Origin: Pseudolactococcus raffinolactis NBRC 100932
GTDB lineage: Bacteria; Bacillota; Bacilli; Lactobacillales; Streptococcaceae
Direction: 5' to 3'
Length of the DNA: 38,730 nt
Assembly (NCBI RefSeq): GCF_001591765.1
Contig: NZ_BCVN01000016.1
Coordinates: 1-38,730, forward strand
This document shows positions 24,607-34,043 of the stretch, one piece after another. A model generated the notes under the pieces. That model searched no databases, was not told the DNA's origin, and was given only the letters and a program-made list of their open reading frames with translations. Numbering within the stretch: the first letter of the stretch is position 1; every line of letters starts with the position of its first letter. A program made the position numbers and the translations under genes.

Positions 24607-25347
24607 ATGAACAGTATAATCATCACCGATTTAGATGGCACTTTTGTTAAGGATAGTATTTCTGTGTCACCAGCGGATATATTAAAAATGAAAAAAATGC
24701 AGGAAGAAATGTTGATTGGTGTTGCAACTGGTCGAAGCCTAAAAGAAATCACCTATATCGAAGAACAGACAGGTATCAAATTTGATATAAAAATCGGATT
24801 TAACGGTGCTATTGTTGAAAGCTTTGGAAAAAAAATCGTAGACACAGCATTAGATGAAACTCTAAAAAATCAAATCATTGCGTTTTTGGTGGAACATCAT
24901 ATTAAGTTTGATGCTCTGGATGGTGAAGCGAGAATTGGCACATACTCTTCTGAAAACTTATCCAAAAGTTGGAATATGTCATTTCACTTACCGCCAAATG
25001 TCAAAGAAGCCTTAGAAAACACGAGAATTTATAAAATCAATATTAGGCCAAATCAAGATGAAGGCATACAAATTTTGGAGATGCTAAAAACAAAATTTGA
25101 CTCAGTTGAAATTTGTCAATCTGGACCTGAACGGATTGAAATTACACCATTAAACATCACAAAAGGTAAGGCAATTGAACTTGTAAAAAAAAGTCATGAA
25201 TTAAAGCTAGTCGCAGTTGGAGACTCTGAAAATGATATTGATATGTTAGCGTGTTCTGATTATACCATTTGCATTGCGCATGCTTCTGAAGCAGTTCAAG
25301 CAGTATCCGATACTGTTGTGAATAATTTTTATGAAATTGATATGTGA
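24607..25347 (+). CDS. HAD-superfamily (Cof-type) phosphatase
   Basis: 246 residues, 3 bp after the EIICB gene. Motif I is TDLDGTF (nucleophile Asp8 and Asp10), motif II lies in GVATGRS, motif III is the Lys in NITKGKA, and motif IV is VAVGDSENDIDML, with a C2-type cap between about 85 and 185. These enzymes dephosphorylate sugar phosphates or PLP. In this operon it probably acts on the phosphorylated product of the PTS, relieving sugar-phosphate stress or allowing sugar excretion. Sucrose-phosphatase-like relatives exist; the substrate is unknown. Confidence 0.85.
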   Translation: MNSIIITDLDGTFVKDSISVSPADILKMKKMQEEMLIGVATGRSLKEITYIEEQTGIKFDIKIGFNGAIVESFGKKIVDTALDETLKNQIIAFLVEHHIKFDALDGEARIGTYSSENLSKSWNMSFHLPPNVKEALENTRIYKINIRPNQDEGIQILEMLKTKFDSVEICQSGPERIEITPLNITKGKAIELVKKSHELKLVAVGDSENDIDMLACSDYTICIAHASEAVQAVSDTVVNNFYEIDM

Positions 25348-25375
25348 TCTGACTCTCTAGAAAGGAACAAACTAA

Positions 25376-25855
25376 ATGTTTTTCTCAAAAAAATCGAAAA
25401 GTTTACAAATTATGTCCCCGGTTGATGGGATTGTAGAGGCGATTGAAACTGTTAATGACCCAGTCTTTTCACAAAAAATGATTGGTGATGGCTTTGCTAT
25501 TTTTCCTGAAAGTCAAGAAATTTATGCCCCAGTAAACGGGGTCATCACAAACATTTTCCCAACTAAGCATGCCTTAGGCATGGTTTCTGAAACGGGTGTT
25601 GAAGTGTTGCTTCATTTTGGCATTGATACAGTTGAGTTGAAAGGTGAACCATTCGAAATTTTAGTTACAGAAAATCAGACTGTGACAGCTGACACGAAAA
25701 TTGCTCTAATCGATTTAGAAAAAATTGCTGAGTTTGACAAAGAGCCTGATATCCTCGTGATTTTGACAAATCAAGATCAGTATTCAAGTATTGAGTTAGT
25801 CGCTTCTAATAAAGTAGCACATCAAGACACCGTTGCGAAGGTTTCTATAAAGTAA
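25376..25855 (+). CDS. PTS EIIA component, glucose (Crr) type
   Basis: 159 residues. Phosphoryl carrier that takes phosphate from HPr and gives it to the EIIB domain of the EIICB. Clear EIIA-Glc motifs: SPVDG(I)V near 14-20, KHALGM with His65, and VLLHFGIDTVELKG with the phosphorylated His80, then the usual GEPFEILV. Preceded by AGAAAGGAAC, 28 bp after the HAD gene. Being a stand-alone IIA of the Crr type, it could also serve other PTS permeases of the cell. Confidence 0.92.
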   Translation: MFFSKKSKSLQIMSPVDGIVEAIETVNDPVFSQKMIGDGFAIFPESQEIYAPVNGVITNIFPTKHALGMVSETGVEVLLHFGIDTVELKGEPFEILVTENQTVTADTKIALIDLEKIAEFDKEPDILVILTNQDQYSSIELVASNKVAHQDTVAKVSIK

Positions 25856-26035
25856 AGACTTTCAGATTTGATTAGTGCATCGCTCGACATTTCTAATTCA
25901 AAACTGAACCAGTCAACTAAAAGTCTAGAAGTTGTCATAAATGAAATATCTCAAGTTTGGATAACACACAGTTCAAAAAATACTTTGATGATACAAAGTA
26001 TGCTATGAGATGATATGAAAACAGATTCGTAATCA

Positions 26036-26078
26036 ACAAAAAATGCCTGATCATATGATTGTGATCAGGCATTTTAAT
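26036..26078. terminator. Bidirectional terminator between the PTS operon and zwf
   Basis: AAATGCCTGATCA/TGATCAGGCATTT perfect 13-bp stem with an 8-base loop, with A run on the left and T run on the right. It serves both converging units. The rest of 25856-26035 holds nothing I recognise. Confidence 0.9.
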
Positions 26079-26086
26079 ATATGATT

Positions 26087-27571
26087 TTATTTCAACAAAC
26101 CACGTTCACGATACCAGTGGTCTGGTTGCCAAACCCAACTCGTGTCATACTGTTCTAGTAAATCGAAACTTTCATCAGGACCCATTGAGCCTGATTGATA
26201 GGGATAAAGCGGAGATTTATCTGCTTGCCAAGTGCTAACGATTTGATCGATTAAGGTCCAAGAAGCCTTAACTTCTTGCCAATGGCTGAAATTCGTTGCG
26301 TCACCATTTAAGACATCATACATGAGCTTTTCATAAGCCTCAGGCGAATTGCCAAGCGCTTCTGCATCATGACGGAAGTCTAACTTAACTGGCTCAACTG
26401 CAAAATTCTTACCAACTTCTTTCCCGTTAACTTGAAGCGAGAAGCCTTCTGTCGGTTGAATGTATATTGTTAGGATGTTTTGTTGAATATCTTGATTGAA
26501 AATATTTTGATCGTTTTTAAAGAGGATGTTGATCCGTGTCCCTTTTTCAGTCAAGCGTTTTCCTGTTCTAAAGAAGAAAGGCACATCTTTAAAACGATCC
26601 GTTTCAATGAAGAAGACACCACTTGCAAATGTCTCGGTTTTTGATGCAGGGTCAACAGACGGTTCATCAACATAGGATGGAAAATCCTGTTGATTGATAC
26701 GACCATCTTGATATTGACCTCGGATGAAATTTTTAGCAATTGTTGCTTCATCGGGAATACATAAGCTTTCAAGTACTTTTATTTTTTCAGGCAAGACGTC
26801 TGCGCTCGAAAAAGATGCAGGTTTGTCCATAGCCAAGATAGAGAGGACTTGTAAGATATGGTTTTGTACCATATCTTTTAACGCACCGGACTTATCATAG
26901 TAGCCACCACGATCTTCAACTCCGATAGACTCCGCAAAAGTAATCTGAATGTTATCGATAAACTCTCGATTCCAAACATGTTCAAACAAGACATTGGCAA
27001 ATCTTACGGCAAAAATATTTTGAATCATTTCTTTACCTAAGTAATGATCAATTCGGAAAATTTGATTCTCGTTAAAAGTTTCAGATAGCGCTTGGTTAAG
27101 TGCTTCTGCAGTTTCTAAGCTAGTGCCAAAAGGTTTTTCGATAATTAAACGTTCGAAACCAAGACCGTCGACAATATTTTCAGATTTGAGATGGCTGGCA
27201 ATTGTGCCAAAAAATTCAGGTGCCATGGCTAGGAAAAAAACTTTGTTGTGGCTTGTCTGATATTTTTCGCACAACTCATCTTGCAAGTTCTTCAAAGTAA
27301 CATAGTGGTCAGCATCTTCAACGTCATGGCTCTGGTAATAGAAATGTGATGCAAACTTTTCAGCTTCAGTTTTAGAAGTTGTCAGATCAGAAATAGCATC
27401 TAAAACTACGCCCTCAAAATAAGCCTTAGTCCAAGGGCGTCGTGCTGTCCCAATGACAGCGAAATGTTCCGATAAAACACCAGATTTATAGAGACGAAAC
27501 AGCGACGGATATAGTTTGCGCTTAGCCAAATCGCCACTCGCACCAAAAATTGTAAAAATTACTTGAGTCAT
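26087..27571 (-). CDS. zwf: Glucose-6-phosphate 1-dehydrogenase
   Basis: First enzyme of the oxidative pentose phosphate branch, oxidising glucose 6-phosphate with NADP+. 494 residues. Nucleotide motif GASGDLAKRK (10-19), the signature RIDHYLGKEMIQN (about 175) with the catalytic His and Lys, EKPFGTS, and RTGKRL near 335. Full family length. GGGAG precedes the ATG, and an extended -10 promoter lies 43-51 bp upstream, so it is transcribed alone. The conserved ending WYRERGL is present. Confidence 0.96.
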   Translation of the reverse strand: MTQVIFTIFGASGDLAKRKLYPSLFRLYKSGVLSEHFAVIGTARRPWTKAYFEGVVLDAISDLTTSKTEAEKFASHFYYQSHDVEDADHYVTLKNLQDELCEKYQTSHNKVFFLAMAPEFFGTIASHLKSENIVDGLGFERLIIEKPFGTSLETAEALNQALSETFNENQIFRIDHYLGKEMIQNIFAVRFANVLFEHVWNREFIDNIQITFAESIGVEDRGGYYDKSGALKDMVQNHILQVLSILAMDKPASFSSADVLPEKIKVLESLCIPDEATIAKNFIRGQYQDGRINQQDFPSYVDEPSVDPASKTETFASGVFFIETDRFKDVPFFFRTGKRLTEKGTRINILFKNDQNIFNQDIQQNILTIYIQPTEGFSLQVNGKEVGKNFAVEPVKLDFRHDAEALGNSPEAYEKLMYDVLNGDATNFSHWQEVKASWTLIDQIVSTWQADKSPLYPYQSGSMGPDESFDLLEQYDTSWVWQPDHWYRERGLLK

Positions 27572-27613
27572 ATTGTGAGTTCTCCCAAAATTTCTTTTGC
27601 TTATTTAATAACA

Positions 27614-27622
27614 ATTATATCA
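27614..27622 (-). promoter_or_regulatory. Extended -10 promoter of zwf
   Basis: On the minus strand TGA-TATAAT, predicting a leader of about 36 nt with GGGAG near its end. Confidence 0.65.
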
Positions 27623-27631
27623 GAAAAAGCC

Positions 27632-28438
27632 TCAGAAGTTCCGATAAACGTATGGATTTGACGGTTGTTCAACCTTGTCAATCTGATCAGGCTTGATAAT
27701 CGGCATTTCTCGCTTAAATGGCGTGTAGTAAGCTGTCTGAATTTGGCCTGTAATCTTCAGCCAAGTATTATCAGGATAAGAGACACCATCCGTTAGAGTC
27801 CTCAAGCCAAATACGCCTGAATCTGCTATACAGTGAATAATTCCAAATCGAAAGAGGAACTGTGCACTGGCATCTGTAGGGTCATTATAGACGAATCCAG
27901 TGTAAGTGACGGTTTTACCTTCAAAAGTACCAGGGAAATTATAGCTCAACTCCATGACTTCCATGTAATTGTCAGAAGTAATCGAAATCTTAGCTAGATT
28001 TTCGTACTTGGCCAATTCCTTTTTCATGATCTTATCATAGGCTGATTTGGTAAAGTAAACACTGGTATTAGGTTGTAAATATTGAATTTGCGTGCCGTCA
28101 GAGCTATCACCAGATCCTTCAGCTAAAGGGAAATTAAAGCCCTTAGCTGAGACAATTGTCGCATCTAAGGATTTTGATGGAATGAAAACAGCAGCAAGCA
28201 GTGGTGTGACCAGCAAGACCAGGGCAAAACTTCTTGCAAACTTAGTCTGTAGATGGTGATCATGCGTTTCATGCCGAATCCAATTCACCAATTGAACAAT
28301 AGCAAAGCCCAATGATAAGATGGCTGATAAGACAGCCAAATAGCTATAGTGGGTATTGATATATTGATTGAGTTTGCCGGTCAGTTGTAAATACATCATC
28401 AGCTCAAAATAACCGGACAAAATAAGAAACCGAATCAT
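27632..28438 (-). CDS. TIGR03943-family membrane protein (permease partner)
   Basis: 268 residues. Three hydrophobic segments (about 1-20, 34-55, 70-90) are followed by an extracytoplasmic domain with the family pattern SYNFPGTFEGKTVTYTGFVY and FGIIHCIADSGVFGLRT, ending in a beta-rich TGQIQTAYY stretch. Members always accompany a UPF0718-type permease; here the two genes overlap by 4 bp. The pair is thought to move a small solute or metal-related compound, and in some streptococci it is reported in zinc-responsive regulons, but the substrate is not established. No terminator is seen after it; the zwf promoter follows at once. Confidence 0.8.
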   Translation of the reverse strand: MIRFLILSGYFELMMYLQLTGKLNQYINTHYSYLAVLSAILSLGFAIVQLVNWIRHETHDHHLQTKFARSFALVLLVTPLLAAVFIPSKSLDATIVSAKGFNFPLAEGSGDSSDGTQIQYLQPNTSVYFTKSAYDKIMKKELAKYENLAKISITSDNYMEVMELSYNFPGTFEGKTVTYTGFVYNDPTDASAQFLFRFGIIHCIADSGVFGLRTLTDGVSYPDNTWLKITGQIQTAYYTPFKREMPIIKPDQIDKVEQPSNPYVYRNF

Positions 28439-29334
28439 AGCAAGCTCACCCCCAAACTAATGGTTAACACTAAAACTGAGATTACAACGACATAGCGTAC
28501 GATAAATTTTGGTTTAAAATAGGCGCTCATCATCAGCAAATTCTTCATATCAATGACAGGGCCATATAAAAGAAAAGCTAGAATCGGTGCCGGTCCAAAT
28601 AGACTAATCAAGCTCGCGCCGATAAAGGTATCCGCCTCACTACAAAGCGAGAGCAAGAAAGCGAAGACCATCATCACGATAATGCCGAGTAATGGCGTAT
28701 GGGTCACAGTCGTCAGCAGTTTCGTTGGCACGAAAACTTGAATAGATGAGGCGACTAAACTCCCGAAAATGAGGTACCGACCAGTATCAAAAAACTCGTC
28801 AACGGCGTGAGAGAGTGCAGCCCAAATCTTTTGTCCCCGAGATAACTTAGCTACTGGATGATCGTGTTCGCTAACTCTTGGTCGATCGAGTAGTATTGGC
28901 TCATCTAAGCGATAAGCAAGCAGTAAACCAACGACTAAAGCCATCACCATAGCGCCGCTTAGGCGCAATAGCGCAAATTTGAAAGAATTGCCAAAGGCGA
29001 TAAAGGTTGCAAGTAAAACGACGGGGTTGATCATGGGCGCTGCGATGAGAAAGGGTATACCGGTATAGGTTGGTACTTTCTTTTCGAGGAAGCGATTGAC
29101 GATGGGCACAATCCCGCACTCGCAGGATGGAAAAAAGAAGCCTGCCACGATGCCAACGATAATACGCCAGAAACGGTTTTTCGGTAGAAATCTGTTGACT
29201 AGTTCAGGTGATAGGTAGGTTTCGATGATACCTGAAATGAGGCAGCCAAAGAGGACGAAAGGCAGAGCTTCAATAATGATCGAAAGAAAGATCGCAGCGA
29301 GTTGAGAGAGCGCATCTGGTAGATGACTAATCAT
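28435..29334 (-). CDS. UPF0718 (YcgR/ArsP-like) permease
   Basis: 299 residues with about eight membrane helices. The family motif PSCECGIVPIVNRFL lies at about 69-83, with the Cys71-Glu72-Cys73 pair, followed by GIPFLIAAPMINPVVLLAT and, in the second half, LCSEADTFIGASL. The two halves are inverted-repeat-like, as in ArsP organoarsenical exporters. Transport of a specific solute cannot be assigned. It overlaps the upstream small gene by 8 bp and the downstream TIGR03943 gene by 4 bp, so all three are made together. Confidence 0.83.
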   Translation of the reverse strand: MISHLPDALSQLAAIFLSIIIEALPFVLFGCLISGIIETYLSPELVNRFLPKNRFWRIIVGIVAGFFFPSCECGIVPIVNRFLEKKVPTYTGIPFLIAAPMINPVVLLATFIAFGNSFKFALLRLSGAMVMALVVGLLLAYRLDEPILLDRPRVSEHDHPVAKLSRGQKIWAALSHAVDEFFDTGRYLIFGSLVASSIQVFVPTKLLTTVTHTPLLGIIVMMVFAFLLSLCSEADTFIGASLISLFGPAPILAFLLYGPVIDMKNLLMMSAYFKPKFIVRYVVVISVLVLTISLGVSLL

Positions 29335-29521
29335 GGGCAGCCTGGTCTTTTTCAGTTAGAGGTACTTCGAATTTTTTTAGAAAATCTTCTGGGGATTTGA
29401 TCTTCTTATCGGACGTCTTCTCGATTTTATCAGGGTCAGTGAATTCGACTTGTGGTGGAAGTGCTGCTAGGTCTTCTAAGACCTTATCTAGATCATCACG
29501 TTTTTTAAAAGTTAAGGCCAT
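29327..29521 (-). CDS. Small SPJ_0845-like protein
   Basis: 64 residues, highly charged, no membrane segment: MALTFKKRDDLDKVLEDLAALPPQ, then ...DPDKIEKTS. This resembles the short SPJ_0845 family of streptococci, which has no known function. It starts the unit and its end overlaps the permease start by 8 bp, so it may set the translation rate of the permease. The start ATG has a modest AAAGAG upstream. Confidence 0.65.
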   Translation of the reverse strand: MALTFKKRDDLDKVLEDLAALPPQVEFTDPDKIEKTSDKKIKSPEDFLKKFEVPLTEKDQAAHD

Positions 29522-29857
29522 ATGTTTTTACTCTTTTCTATAAGAAGTGATATGCTAAATTAACTCAATATAGCTAACATTTTTGACTATTTTCGCCACT
29601 TCATTGTTGATAAGTCTTGAAATTAGTAAAAAAAAGCTCAAAAATTTTGTTTCCTTTATTGAGTTAAATGAGTATACTTACATTTTACACCATTTTTCAT
29701 GAAAATATTTGATTCCAAACAAAAAACATCTTTTTTTGCGGTGAAATACTTGCTTTTTTTCAAAAAACCTTTATAATTAGATAGTAATGGTAGATTGTCG
29801 TATTGCGCGGTCTGTCTAAAAAATATATTTTTTATTCTAAAGGAGACATTTTTAAAA
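29522..29857. other. 336-bp intergenic region upstream of tuf
   Basis: Very AT-rich. It holds the tuf promoter region at 29750-29777, the upstream region of the minus-strand small gene, and an inverted repeat TTAACTCAAT (29560-29569) / ATTGAGTTAA (29658-29667) separated by 88 bp. No open frame or RNA gene is convincing here. Confidence 0.6.
29750..29777 (+). promoter_or_regulatory. Promoter of tuf
   Basis: TATAAT at 29772-29777 with a poor -35 TTGCTT (29750-29755) at 16 bp and A/T tracts just upstream. The leader would be about 74 nt. Confidence 0.55.
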
Positions 29858-31054
29858 ATGGCTAAAGAAAAATACGATCGTTCGAAACCACACGTTAATA
29901 TCGGTACTATCGGACACGTTGACCATGGTAAAACTACACTTACTGCTGCAATCACGACTGTATTGTCACGTCGTTTGCCTTCATCAGTAAACACACCTAA
30001 AGACTACGCTTCAATTGACGCAGCGCCAGAAGAACGCGAACGCGGTATTACAATCAATACTGCTCACGTTGAGTACGAAACTGAAGCACGTCACTATGCC
30101 CATATCGATGCCCCAGGTCACGCGGACTACGTTAAAAACATGATCACTGGTGCCGCTCAAATGGATGGCGCTATCTTGGTAGTAGCTGCAACTGACGGAC
30201 CTATGCCACAAACTCGTGAGCACATCTTGCTTTCACGTCAAGTTGGTGTTGGTAAATTGATCGTTTTCCTCAACAAAAAAGACCTTGTTGATGATGAAGA
30301 ATTGATCGAACTCGTTGAAATGGAAGTTCGTGACCTCTTATCAGAATACGACTTCCCAGGCGATGACACACCAGTTATCGTTGGTTCAGCACTTAAAGCC
30401 CTTGAAGGCGATGCTGAATACGAAGACATCATCATGGAATTGATGGATACTGTTGACTCATACATCCCAACTCCAGAACGTGATACTGACAAACCTTTGC
30501 TTTTGCCAGTCGAAGATGTATTCTCAATCACTGGTCGTGGTACAGTTGCTTCAGGTCGTATCGACCGTGGTACAGTTCACGTCAATGACGAAATCTCTAT
30601 CGTTGGTATCAAAGAAGAAATTTCAAACGCTATCGTAACTGGTGTTGAAATGTTCCGTAAACAACTTGACGAAGGTCTTGCTGGCGATAACGTTGGTGTT
30701 CTTCTTCGTGGTGTTCAACGTGACGATATCGAACGTGGTCAAGTTATTGCTAAACCAGGTTCAATCACACCTCACAAACAATTCAAAGGCGAAGTTTATA
30801 TCTTGTCTAAAGAAGAAGGTGGCCGTCATACGCCATTCTTCGACAACTACCGTCCACAGTTCTACTTCCGTACAACTGACGTAACTGGTTCAATCAAACT
30901 CCCAGCTGGTACTGAAATGGTAATGCCTGGTGACAACGTTTCTATCGACGTTGAATTGATCCACCCAATCGCCGTTGAACAAGGGACTACTTTCTCTATT
31001 CGTGAAGGTGGCCGTACTGTTGGTTCAGGTATCGTTGCAGAAATCGAAGCTTAA
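29858..31054 (+). CDS. tuf: Elongation factor Tu
   Basis: Delivers aminoacyl-tRNA to the ribosome. 398 residues from ATG 29858, preceded by AAAGGAG; the longer frame to 29795 has no support. G motifs: [11 protein letters not shown] (P-loop), [20 protein letters not shown] (G3), NKKDLVD (G4) and [10 protein letters not shown] (G5). Domains II and III follow, with [15 protein letters not shown] and GGRHTPFF. Codon use is strongly biased to preferred codons compared with the neighbours, as expected for a very highly expressed gene. It stands alone, away from the str operon, as is usual in lactococci and streptococci. Confidence 0.99.
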   Translation: MAKEKYDRSKPHVNIGTIGHVDHGKTTLTAAITTVLSRRLPSSVNTPKDYASIDAAPEERERGITINTAHVEYETEARHYAHIDAPGHADYVKNMITGAAQMDGAILVVAATDGPMPQTREHILLSRQVGVGKLIVFLNKKDLVDDEELIELVEMEVRDLLSEYDFPGDDTPVIVGSALKALEGDAEYEDIIMELMDTVDSYIPTPERDTDKPLLLPVEDVFSITGRGTVASGRIDRGTVHVNDEISIVGIKEEISNAIVTGVEMFRKQLDEGLAGDNVGVLLRGVQRDDIERGQVIAKPGSITPHKQFKGEVYILSKEEGGRHTPFFDNYRPQFYFRTTDVTGSIKLPAGTEMVMPGDNVSIDVELIHPIAVEQGTTFSIREGGRTVGSGIVAEIEA

Positions 31055-31097
31055 TTCATTTAGACTTCCAAATCTATTTATTGGTCGGACAATAAAT

Positions 31098-31131
31098 AGA
31101 AAAGCACTCAGAGTAATCTGAGTGCTTTTTC
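31098..31131 (+). terminator. Rho-independent terminator of tuf
   Basis: AGCACTCAGA/TCTGAGTGCT perfect stem with GTAA loop, then T5. Confidence 0.92.
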
Positions 31132-31175
31132 TGTATTATTTTGAGTTCTTGAGTGGGTGAGTCATCTTTAAAAGG

Positions 31176-31203
31176 AGAAAAAATAAGCTCATATGAGCTT
31201 ATT
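31176..31203 (-). terminator. Terminator of the prs-cysteine desulfurase-DUF1831 unit
   Basis: Perfect palindrome AATAAGCTCAT/ATGAGCTTATT, followed on the minus strand by a T-rich tail. Confidence 0.75.
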
Positions 31204-31207
31204 GGCA

Positions 31208-31549
31208 CTAGTCTTTAACGAAAACACCACGATCAACAAGCGCATTCATTTGGAAATAAAATTTTTCTTGGATCATTTTGTTATCTTCAGATTTGAAGAT
31301 GTTCATGTTTTTCAGACCTGATTTATCTGTGATAGATAGTTTAAATCCGGTTAAATCTGAGTTAACGATGATTTTAAGCAAGGGGCCATCACCTGAGTTA
31401 GGTACGCTTTCTAAAATGCGTGTAAGCTCATAGTTGCCAAGTCTATTTTTGATAAAAGTTGTATCCATGAGGGTATACTTTTTGATGCTAGGTGATAGCT
31501 TGTATGTATATTGACTATCTTCCAAATGTTTTTCTGTGACAAATGCCAT
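31208..31549 (-). CDS. DUF1831-family protein
   Basis: 113 residues: MAFVTEKHLEDSQYTYKLSPSIKKYTLMDT..., matching the small DUF1831 family of lactic acid bacteria, which is regularly found directly downstream of a cysteine desulfurase. It is soluble, with no cysteine for sulfur relay and no known motif. It lies 49 bp after the desulfurase gene and ends at the operon terminator, so it may modulate desulfurase activity or sulfur delivery; this is inferred only from the conserved neighbourhood. Confidence 0.75.
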   Translation of the reverse strand: MAFVTEKHLEDSQYTYKLSPSIKKYTLMDTTFIKNRLGNYELTRILESVPNSGDGPLLKIIVNSDLTGFKLSITDKSGLKNMNIFKSEDNKMIQEKFYFQMNALVDRGVFVKD

Positions 31550-31598
31550 GTTTAGATTTTTGATTGGTCTGATAAGTTAGACCAATCAAATCTCCTTT

Positions 31599-32732
31599 CT
31601 AGTTATGTGATGAGTTTTGCGTAATAATTGTTTTTAAAATATGGACGAAGTCAGTAATCTCTTGAGAAGTTGTTAGATCTGATAAAGAGATTCTAACAGA
31701 TTCTTTGAGCTTGACAGATGCTTTGCCGTAAACTGCTTCAAGAACGTGCGAAGGTTCAATTGCACCAGCGGTACAGGCAGAACCTGTGGAGATTGCGACG
31801 CCTTGAAGGTCAAGTTTCATTAGTAAGAGGTCTTGGTTAAAGCTAGGAAAACCGAGGTTGAGGACGTGAGGCATAGTTTTGCCGAACTCGTTAACATAGT
31901 AGTTAAGACCATCAAGTTCTGATAGCAATTGTGTCTTAAGTGCTGAGACTTTGTTATAATTGGCGTCGAGCTGTTCAGCGGATACTTCAAGTGCTTTGGC
32001 CATGCCAACGATGTTATGGATGCTTTCAGTACCGGCACGTCGACTGTTCTCTTGATCACCACCGTGAATGAGGTTATCAAACTGCAAGTCACCATGGTAG
32101 AGGAAGCCAACACCTTTAGGCCCGTGGAATTTATGGGCGGAAGCGGATAGGAAATCGATGCCTAGTGCTACTGGATGAATGGGCAGTTTACCCATAACCT
32201 GAACGGCATCGACATGAAAGACAGCTTGATGTGTTTTGAGACGGTCGGCGATCTCAGCGATAGGCAGAATTTGACCTGTCTCGTTATTGGCGTACATAGT
32301 TGAAACTAGGATGGTGTCATCTCGAAGGGCGTTAGTAATGAGGTCAGGGGTAAAGCTACCATCGGGGTTAGGTTTGACAAGCGTAACATCAAAGCCGTGG
32401 CGGTCTTGTAAGTATAGAACAGTATGTAAAACGGCGTGGTGCTCAATGGCCGTCGTGATGATATGATTGCCTTTGGCTCGGTTAGCCAAGGCGCAACCGA
32501 TGAGGGCTTGGTTATTGGCCTCAGAGCCGCCAGAAGTAAAGATAAGGTTTCTGGCTGGGACATCTAGGATGGTCGCAATTGTTTTACGGGCCTCACGAAT
32601 GATTTTTCCAGCTGAGCGTCCGTAGCTATGAATGCTAGAGGGGTTGCCAAAAGTCGTATTGAGTGTCTCTAACATGACTTGTGAGACTGCGGGTAGAACA
32701 GGAGTGGTTGCTGCATTATCAAGATAAATCAT
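31599..32732 (-). CDS. Cysteine desulfurase (NifS/IscS class)
   Basis: PLP enzyme that takes sulfur from cysteine as an enzyme-bound persulfide for tRNA thiolation or Fe-S assembly. 377 residues from MIYLDNAATTPV, the universal N-terminus; the frame is open further upstream without reason to be used. Motifs: TSGGSEANN, EHHAVL, NNETGQILPI, HVDAVQ (PLP Asp), SASAHKFHGPKGVGFLY (Schiff-base Lys), RRAGTES and the catalytic Cys in STGSACTAGAIEPSHVL. The Cys loop is of the group I type. It follows prs by 85 bp and is followed by DUF1831. Without thiI or mnmA nearby, the acceptor is open. Confidence 0.9.
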   Translation of the reverse strand: MIYLDNAATTPVLPAVSQVMLETLNTTFGNPSSIHSYGRSAGKIIREARKTIATILDVPARNLIFTSGGSEANNQALIGCALANRAKGNHIITTAIEHHAVLHTVLYLQDRHGFDVTLVKPNPDGSFTPDLITNALRDDTILVSTMYANNETGQILPIAEIADRLKTHQAVFHVDAVQVMGKLPIHPVALGIDFLSASAHKFHGPKGVGFLYHGDLQFDNLIHGGDQENSRRAGTESIHNIVGMAKALEVSAEQLDANYNKVSALKTQLLSELDGLNYYVNEFGKTMPHVLNLGFPSFNQDLLLMKLDLQGVAISTGSACTAGAIEPSHVLEAVYGKASVKLKESVRISLSDLTTSQEITDFVHILKTIITQNSSHN

Positions 32733-32817
32733 GGGATTACCTATTGTATTAAGGCTCAGGCTTTTGACCGGGAATCGGACAAAAAACACTGAGCCTTGTC
32801 TATCATTTCTATGTCAG

Positions 32818-33783
32818 TTAATCAGCTGCTTTGTTGTATTGAAAGAGAGGGCTGACAGGTTTGTTTTCGTGGATACGGATAATAGCGTGGGCAAGTAATG
32901 GTGCTGCACTGAGATATTTAATCGCATCAGGTTTAGGGGTTTCAGTTTTAACAGAGTCAGTTACGAGGACTTCTGAAATTGGTGCAGCATTTAAGCGGTT
33001 AGCAGCACCTGGTGTGAATAGACCGTGAGATGCAACGGCATAGACATCCATAGCACCAGCATCTTTTGCGATAACAGCAGCACTAGAGAAAGTTTTACCT
33101 GTGTTTAAAATGTCATCAATCAAAATGACGTTCTTATTTTTAACATCACCAATAATATAGCCATTCTCACGTTTTTGATCATCATCTGCATAATCAACAA
33201 TCGCAAGTGGACTCTCAAGATAGTCTGCCAAAGAACGCGCACGCTTGATACCTGAGTTTTTAGGTGCAACAACGACAACATCATCACCGACTAGGCCTTG
33301 TGACTGATAATATTCAGCAAACAAGGGCACAGTATAGAGATTGTCAGCAGGAATATCAAAGAAACCTTGCACCTGAACTGCATGCAAATCAAGGGTCAAA
33401 ATACGATCAGCACCTGCTGTTGTCAGCATGTTAGCAACGAGTTTAGCCGTAATGGGTTCGCGTGGTGATGCCGTTCTATCTTGACGTGCATAACCATAGT
33501 AAGGCATCACGATATTGACAGTATTAGCACTGGCACGTTTACAAGCATCAATCATGATGAGTAATTCCCACAGGTGTGTATTGACAGGATAAGATGTGGA
33601 CTGTACGATGAAGATGTCGTAACCACGGACACTTTCTTCAATATTGATTTGAATTTCACCATCAGAAAACTGTTTAGATTCGATTTTACTGAGGGGAATA
33701 CCAGCACATTCAGAAATTTTTTGCGCTAATTCTAAGTTTGAGTTAAGTGAGAAGAGTTTGATATGCTTGTCTTTGTAAGTCAT
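32818..33783 (-). CDS. prs: Ribose-phosphate pyrophosphokinase
   Basis: Makes PRPP from ribose 5-phosphate and ATP for nucleotide, histidine and tryptophan synthesis. 321 residues. Visible: [58 protein letters not shown] (catalytic flexible region), [19 protein letters not shown] (signature) and the PRPP-binding [13 protein letters not shown]. Full family length. A second, diverged prs is common in this bacterial family; whether this copy is the main one is not visible. An extended -10 box lies 36-44 bp upstream, and the gene is first in its unit. Confidence 0.96.
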   Translation of the reverse strand: MTYKDKHIKLFSLNSNLELAQKISECAGIPLSKIESKQFSDGEIQINIEESVRGYDIFIVQSTSYPVNTHLWELLIMIDACKRASANTVNIVMPYYGYARQDRTASPREPITAKLVANMLTTAGADRILTLDLHAVQVQGFFDIPADNLYTVPLFAEYYQSQGLVGDDVVVVAPKNSGIKRARSLADYLESPLAIVDYADDDQKRENGYIIGDVKNKNVILIDDILNTGKTFSSAAVIAKDAGAMDVYAVASHGLFTPGAANRLNAAPISEVLVTDSVKTETPKPDAIKYLSAAPLLAHAIIRIHENKPVSPLFQYNKAAD

Positions 33784-33818
33784 TTTCGTCCATTTCTACA
33801 AATAAATTTACTGATTCT

Positions 33819-33827
33819 ATTTTACCA
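33819..33827 (-). promoter_or_regulatory. Extended -10 promoter of prs
   Basis: On the minus strand TGG-TAAAAT; no recognisable -35 box. Confidence 0.55.
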
Positions 33828-34008
33828 AAAAAAAGACAAAAAGAGTAGTCCTATCTGATCGTGGGATAATTTTGCATATGGCAGTGCATAAAATATCCAT
33901 TTGTATCTAAGAAAATGGTAAAGAAGCTGTAAGATAGGGGGAATCTTTAGACGATAGAAGGCTTGAATTCTCTGCTATGATGCGGGAACCGAGCGATTAG
34001 GATATGGC

Positions 34009-34037
34009 TTGACTTTAAAATTAGGAAGTGCTAAAAT
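34009..34037 (+). promoter_or_regulatory. Promoter of the two-module lipoprotein gene
   Basis: TTGACT, 17-bp spacer ending in TGC, TAAAAT: both a good -35 and an extended -10. Predicted transcription start near 34044, leader about 118 nt. Confidence 0.75.
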
Positions 34038-34043
34038 AACAAG

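Noticed and set aside
30238-30884. Several open frames on both strands within tuf
   Set aside because: Arise from the strongly biased codon use of tuf; none has start signals.
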